Shown here: in pieces, positions 60,677 to 64,000 of the stretch | Layout: every line of letters starts with the position of its first letter | How positions within the stretch are numbered: position 1 is the first letter of the stretch | Assembly: GCF_003633755.1 (NCBI RefSeq) | Contig: NZ_RBIL01000003.1 | Location: 1 to 64,000 of the forward strand | Length of the DNA: 64,000 nt | Direction: 5' to 3' | Source: Solirubrobacter pauli | GTDB lineage: Bacteria > Actinomycetota > Thermoleophilia > Solirubrobacterales > Solirubrobacteraceae | The notes under the pieces: generated by a model | Seen by the model: the letters and a program-made list of their open reading frames with translations, nothing else | Database searches by the model: none | What the model was told of the DNA's origin: nothing | Position numbers and translations under genes: made by a program

Positions 60677-61153
60677 CTACTGGACTCGCCCGGGAATCCG
60701 CTCGTTGACTTCCTGCAAGACCCACTGGTTGCCGTCGGGGTCCGCGAACGTGGCGTGGCTGACGTAGGAGCGGCCGTCAGGGTCGCGGCCGGGCTGCGGC
60801 GCCTCGCCCGGCAACGCGTGGAAGATGTCGCTGACCGCGATGCCGCGATCGATGAGCTCGGTGCGAGCCGCCTCGATGTCGCTCACGATCAACAACAGCC
60901 GCTGGAGGCGCTCGGCACCCGCCGGGCGGAACTGGATCGACGCGGACGATCCGGGCGGCGTGAGCTGGACGGCGCGCACCTGCTCGGTGAACTGATGGTC
61001 GATGTCGAGCTGCCATCCGAGCTGCTGGTAGAACGCCTTCGCGCGGTCGAAGTCGGTGACGGGAACCGGCGTGACCTCGAACCGCATCGGGACGGTCGCG
61101 AGCTGCTGCCCGGCGGGCGGTGACGGGATGGTGGCGGGCTGGGTGATGCTCAT
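60677..61153 (-). CDS. VOC family protein
   Basis: 158 residues from ATG 61153, preceded by GGAGGT. The VOC fold is seen in VPMRFEVTPVPVTDFDRAKA, SASIQFRPAGAERLQRLLLI and HATFADPDGNQWVLQEVNER. The middle segment (ARTELIDRGIAVSDIFHALP) is typical of the glyoxalase-like group. It lies upstream of the DUF1059 gene on the same strand, 68 bases apart. Substrate unknown. Confidence 0.85.
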   Translation of the reverse strand: MSITQPATIPSPPAGQQLATVPMRFEVTPVPVTDFDRAKAFYQQLGWQLDIDHQFTEQVRAVQLTPPGSSASIQFRPAGAERLQRLLLIVSDIEAARTELIDRGIAVSDIFHALPGEAPQPGRDPDGRSYVSHATFADPDGNQWVLQEVNERIPGRVQ

Positions 61154-61288
61154 GGTGACCTCCGTACGGTCGGCGTAGCTGGTGTACGAAGCCTCCCGCG
61201 CCGTCACGACCGTCGCGCCCGTCGAAGTCACTGGTCCTCACCCCGGGGACCGGCTGCTTCGCGGTCCTTGGTCGTCGCCGCCGCGCGT

Positions 61289-61381
61289 TCACCCCTGACG
61301 CAGCCCGATCAGGATCGCGATGATGCCCTCGCTTCCGACCTGCGTGCCGTGCGCGATGGCGCTCAAGACGACGTTCAGCAT
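61289..61381 (-). CDS. 30-residue hydrophobic peptide, function unknown
   Basis: ATG 61381 has GAAAGG about 8 bases upstream. The product is largely hydrophobic: MLNVVLSAIAHGTQV, GIIAILIGLRQG, with no charged residue but Glu in the middle and Arg near the end. Size and composition suggest a small membrane-associated peptide. The flanking 135 and 107 bases hold no other gene. It could be chance; the ribosome site and clean stop favour reality. Confidence 0.4.
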   Translation of the reverse strand: MLNVVLSAIAHGTQVGSEGIIAILIGLRQG

Positions 61382-61488
61382 GCGAGTGGCCTTTCGGTTG
61401 TGGTTGCTCCACCGGTCATGCCGCGACGGTACGCGCCGGTCGACGGACCGACTATGGGGGAAACCCCGCTCGCAAGAGCGGTGAGGGG

Positions 61489-64000
61489 TCAGCGCAGGCG
61501 GACCGTCCGTGAGCGAGCGGCCACGAGCGTGCTCGTCGGGACCGTCCGGATCGTGAGCGTGAGCCGCGGTCCGCGCGCGGTCGTGGTCACGATCGCGTCG
61601 AAGCGGCAGCGCCGGAGCCGGGCGGTGGTGGACTTCACGCGGCGCTGCCCGCGGTTGACGTCGATGCGGAGGCGTCCACTGCAGCCCGACTCGGCGACTC
61701 GACCGGACACGCGCCAGCGCTTGCGCGCGCCGGCGCCGCGCAGGCGCTTGACCGTGACCGAGACGGTCGCGCGCTCCACCTTGAGCGGCAGGGTGTCGCG
61801 GCGTGCCGCGGGCTGATCGGCCGCGGGCGGCAGCGGCAGCGGCACCGGCAGCGGCTCGATCGTGACCGGCGGCGCGGGCTCCCCCGGCGCCTCGGCCGAC
61901 GGACGCGGCCGCCAGACGCGCCACGGCTCGGCGCCGTGCTCGAGGTTGAAGGCGGAGAAGTAGAGGAAGTCGTCGGCCGGCAGCAGGTCGGCCGGGTCCG
62001 AGGAGTCCGGGCCGGGCAGGATGTCGGCCGCCATCCGGGTCCCCGCGGGCGTGCCGTCGGTCTTCCACAGCTCGCGCCCGTGCTCGGGGTCCCACGCGCT
62101 GAACCAGACGGTGTCTCCGAACGCGGTGAAGTCGAGCGGGGCGTGCTCGTTGTCGTCGAACGGGAAGAAGCGCAGCGCCACGGTGCCGGCCGGGGTGCCG
62201 TCGGTGCGGTACAGGGTCATCCCCTGCCGGTCCGGGTCGCTGCTCCACGCCGTGATGTACGTGTAGCGGCCGGTCTCCCACGCGTAGGGCCACGAGACGG
62301 CGCCCCCGATCGGCAACGGCTGCAGCCCGCCGCCGCTCAGGTCCGTGGAGTACCAGCGCGTGCCGAACGCGGACGTCCCGGCGACGAAGACGACCCGGTC
62401 TCCGGCACGCGTCATGCCGCGCGGGACGCTGCCGGTCTTGCCCGGCTCGAGGTCGGCGAGCAGCTCGGCACGCGTGGCGGTCTCGTCGAGGCGGTAGAGC
62501 TCGGTGCCGAGCGTGGAGTCGTCGGGCGAGCCGAGCTCCATCCCGGCGAGGAAGCCGCCCGGGACCGCCACGCCGGCGATCGAGCGGCCGGTGGGCAGGC
62601 GCGCGGTGCGCGTCCCGTCCGTCCAGATCGAGTCCCAGTAGCCACTCGTGACCAGCATCGAGCGGTCGCCGTTGACGGCCACGGGCTCGCCCGCGTAGGT
62701 CTCGCCGAGCGAGTAGGTGCCGGCCGCGGTGCCGTCGGTGCGCCACAGCTCGCCGTCCGTGCCGAACACGAACGCGGCGCCGACTCGTCCGAGTCCGAGG
62801 AAGCCGTTGAAGGGCCCGGCGATCGGACGCGTGCCGGCCGCCGTGCCGTCGCTCTGGTAGAGCAGGCGGTCGTTGCCGCCGAGGAAGTACGCGGTGGTGC
62901 CGTCCGAGTCCATCCAGACGGGGTCGAGCGGCGCGCCGGTGCTGTCGAGCGCGCGTACGGTCGTCGTGCCGGCGGCCGTGCCGTCGGTCACCCACAGCTC
63001 GCCGCGCTCGGCGGTCGGGAACAGGACCCGCGCGCCGACCCGTGCGGCACCGTACGGCTCCGAGCCCTTCGGCAGCGGGTTGACGTCGCCGAGCTGGCCC
63101 GTGCCGCCCGGTGTGCCGTCGGAGCGGTGCAGCTCGAGATCGCCGTGCTCCGTCCAGGCCGGATAGACCACGCCGTTGCGCGTCTTGGCCATCCGGTACG
63201 TCCAGTCTCCGTGGAGGACCTCGCCGGGCACCCGCTGCATGCCGGTCGCGCCGGCGAGCCAGAGCACGCGCTCGCCGTCTTCCTCGCGCTCGTCGTACGC
63301 CCAGAAGAGCACGGTGCCCGGACCGGCGGCGGTGATCCGCGTGAGCCCGTACGCGGGCCCGGGCACGACCGCGGCGGTCTGCCCGTCCCAGCGCGCGAGC
63401 CGCGTCCGCGACCCACTGCTCCCGGTCCAGAAGATCGTGCTGCCGGAGCGCTCGATGTCCTGCTCTCCCCCGGTCTCGCTCCACGCGGGCGGCGGGCCGC
63501 CGAGCGTCGTGACGCCGTCGGCGGCCGTCCAGCGGCGGAGGCCGTCCTCGGCGGCGAAGTAGACGGCGTCGCCGATCGCCCGCAGCGGCGCGTACTCGAG
63601 CCCCGGCGAGACGACGGTGCTCTTGGTCTCGCCGCGCCGCAGCACCACGAGGCTGCCGCCGGAGCCGTACGACGCCAGGTGCCCGTCCGTGGTCTTGACC
63701 GGCGCGAAGCCGACGCCCGGATACACCTCCTGCGTGCCCTCGCGGGTGCCGTCGGTGAGGTACTGCGAGTACGTGCCCGTGAGCAGGACCTTGCCGTCGA
63801 CGGCCGCGCTGACGGTGAGCTGCCGCCCCAGCTGCGGGTCGTCGAACAGGTCGAGCTTCTTCGCACCGCTGGGGCGCAGGTGCCAGAGCTCCGGTTCGCC
63901 GCTGTAGGCGTCCGGCTGCACGAAGAGCACGCCGTCGCCGAGCGGCTGGAACCGCTGTCGGACCGGCTCGTTCTCCGCCGCGGCGGTGCGGGCCTTCATC
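61489..64000 (-). CDS. ELWxxDGT-repeat beta-propeller protein, incomplete at right edge
   Basis: At least 836 residues; the 5' end runs beyond the window, because the frame stays open and no signal peptide is seen at ATG 63999. Repeated motifs of the ELWxxDGTxxGT type recur: LWVTDGTAAGTTTV, LYQSDGTAAGTRPI, LWRTDGTAAGTYSL, LYRTDGTPAGTVAL, LWKTDGTPAGTRM, each ending a propeller blade. A Pro-rich linker (PAPPVTIEPLPVPLPLPP) leads to a C-terminal ~95-residue beta-rich domain (VERATVSVTVKRLRG to ARSRTVRLR) with two cysteines. Probably exported and surface-bound; enzymatic role unlikely. Confidence 0.85.
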   Translation of the reverse strand, partial: MKARTAAAENEPVRQRFQPLGDGVLFVQPDAYSGEPELWHLRPSGAKKLDLFDDPQLGRQLTVSAAVDGKVLLTGTYSQYLTDGTREGTQEVYPGVGFAPVKTTDGHLASYGSGGSLVVLRRGETKSTVVSPGLEYAPLRAIGDAVYFAAEDGLRRWTAADGVTTLGGPPPAWSETGGEQDIERSGSTIFWTGSSGSRTRLARWDGQTAAVVPGPAYGLTRITAAGPGTVLFWAYDEREEDGERVLWLAGATGMQRVPGEVLHGDWTYRMAKTRNGVVYPAWTEHGDLELHRSDGTPGGTGQLGDVNPLPKGSEPYGAARVGARVLFPTAERGELWVTDGTAAGTTTVRALDSTGAPLDPVWMDSDGTTAYFLGGNDRLLYQSDGTAAGTRPIAGPFNGFLGLGRVGAAFVFGTDGELWRTDGTAAGTYSLGETYAGEPVAVNGDRSMLVTSGYWDSIWTDGTRTARLPTGRSIAGVAVPGGFLAGMELGSPDDSTLGTELYRLDETATRAELLADLEPGKTGSVPRGMTRAGDRVVFVAGTSAFGTRWYSTDLSGGGLQPLPIGGAVSWPYAWETGRYTYITAWSSDPDRQGMTLYRTDGTPAGTVALRFFPFDDNEHAPLDFTAFGDTVWFSAWDPEHGRELWKTDGTPAGTRMAADILPGPDSSDPADLLPADDFLYFSAFNLEHGAEPWRVWRPRPSAEAPGEPAPPVTIEPLPVPLPLPPAADQPAARRDTLPLKVERATVSVTVKRLRGAGARKRWRVSGRVAESGCSGRLRIDVNRGQRRVKSTTARLRRCRFDAIVTTTARGPRLTLTIRTVPTSTLVAARSRTVRLR

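Noticed and set aside
1-64000. tRNA, rRNA, insertion sequences, phage genes
   Set aside because: No cloverleaf, ribosomal RNA, transposase, integrase or structural phage gene was found on reading both strands, though short RNA genes could be missed by eye.

Overview
The window is GC-rich throughout, with GTG, TTG and occasional leaderless starts, compact gene spacing and many convergent gene ends that overlap or share stops. Its content (BTAD/SARP-type regulator, several secreted ThuA/beta-propeller/PKD giants, DUF1059 and VOC proteins, ThrE, MerR-SulP pair) fits a soil actinobacterium, most plausibly of the Thermoleophilia/Solirubrobacterales type. This assignment is by gene style only. No rRNA, tRNA, CRISPR array, insertion sequence or prophage was seen, and no stretch longer than about 260 bases lacks a gene.

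Layout. 1-5.3 kb: the 3' end of a galactose-mutarotase-like protein with an added C-terminal domain, a CheW-CheC fusion, a small secreted protein and a secreted S8 protease. 5.3-10.8 kb: DUF456 membrane protein, an RHH-methyltransferase fusion, small proteins, an acyl-ACP thioesterase and a secreted RTX-like repeat protein. 10.9-17.1 kb: a secreted TIM-barrel epimerase and the first giant ThuA/propeller protein (ThuA1), divergent from a TetR gene with a candidate operator inside the ThuA1 promoter. 17.1-23.4 kb: ThrE exporter, a secreted protein with a triplicated module, a trypsin-like protease fused to a DNA/RNA nonspecific endonuclease, and a ROK regulator. 23.5-37.1 kb (minus strand): one long operon of a ketose-3-epimerase-like protein, a Gfo/Idh/MocA oxidoreductase, a complete LIV-type ABC transporter and the second giant (ThuA2), preceded by a ROK repressor gene and a candidate ROK operator. 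37.2-41.2 kb: the two halves of a Tm-1-like protein as an overlapping gene pair, a LysR regulator and a lipoprotein esterase. 41.2-47.5 kb: MerR regulator, SulP transporter and the third giant (ThuA3). 47.7-55.1 kb: response regulator and histidine kinase, DsbA-like protein, L,D-transpeptidase, methyltransferase and a BTAD/ATPase regulator. 55.1-64 kb: small enzymes with local regulators (SDR, VOC proteins, TetR, XRE, aldo/keto reductase, DUF1059) and an ELWxxDGT-type propeller protein running off the right edge.

How it fits together. The strongest theme is extracellular and periplasm-like sugar chemistry. Five proteins of otherwise unrelated enzyme type (mutarotase, S8 protease, TIM-barrel epimerase, ThuA2, ThuA3) end in the same domain of about 110-140 residues, always closing at the last residue with an LSTT-x-P motif. 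ThuA1 lacks it, but its overlapping downstream partner carries it. Together with the intracellular epimerase, Gfo/Idh oxidoreductase and importer, this suggests a regulated system that oxidises or isomerises sugars at the cell surface and imports the products. That function is inference. The shared domain, gene order and operator-like repeats are read directly from the sequence.
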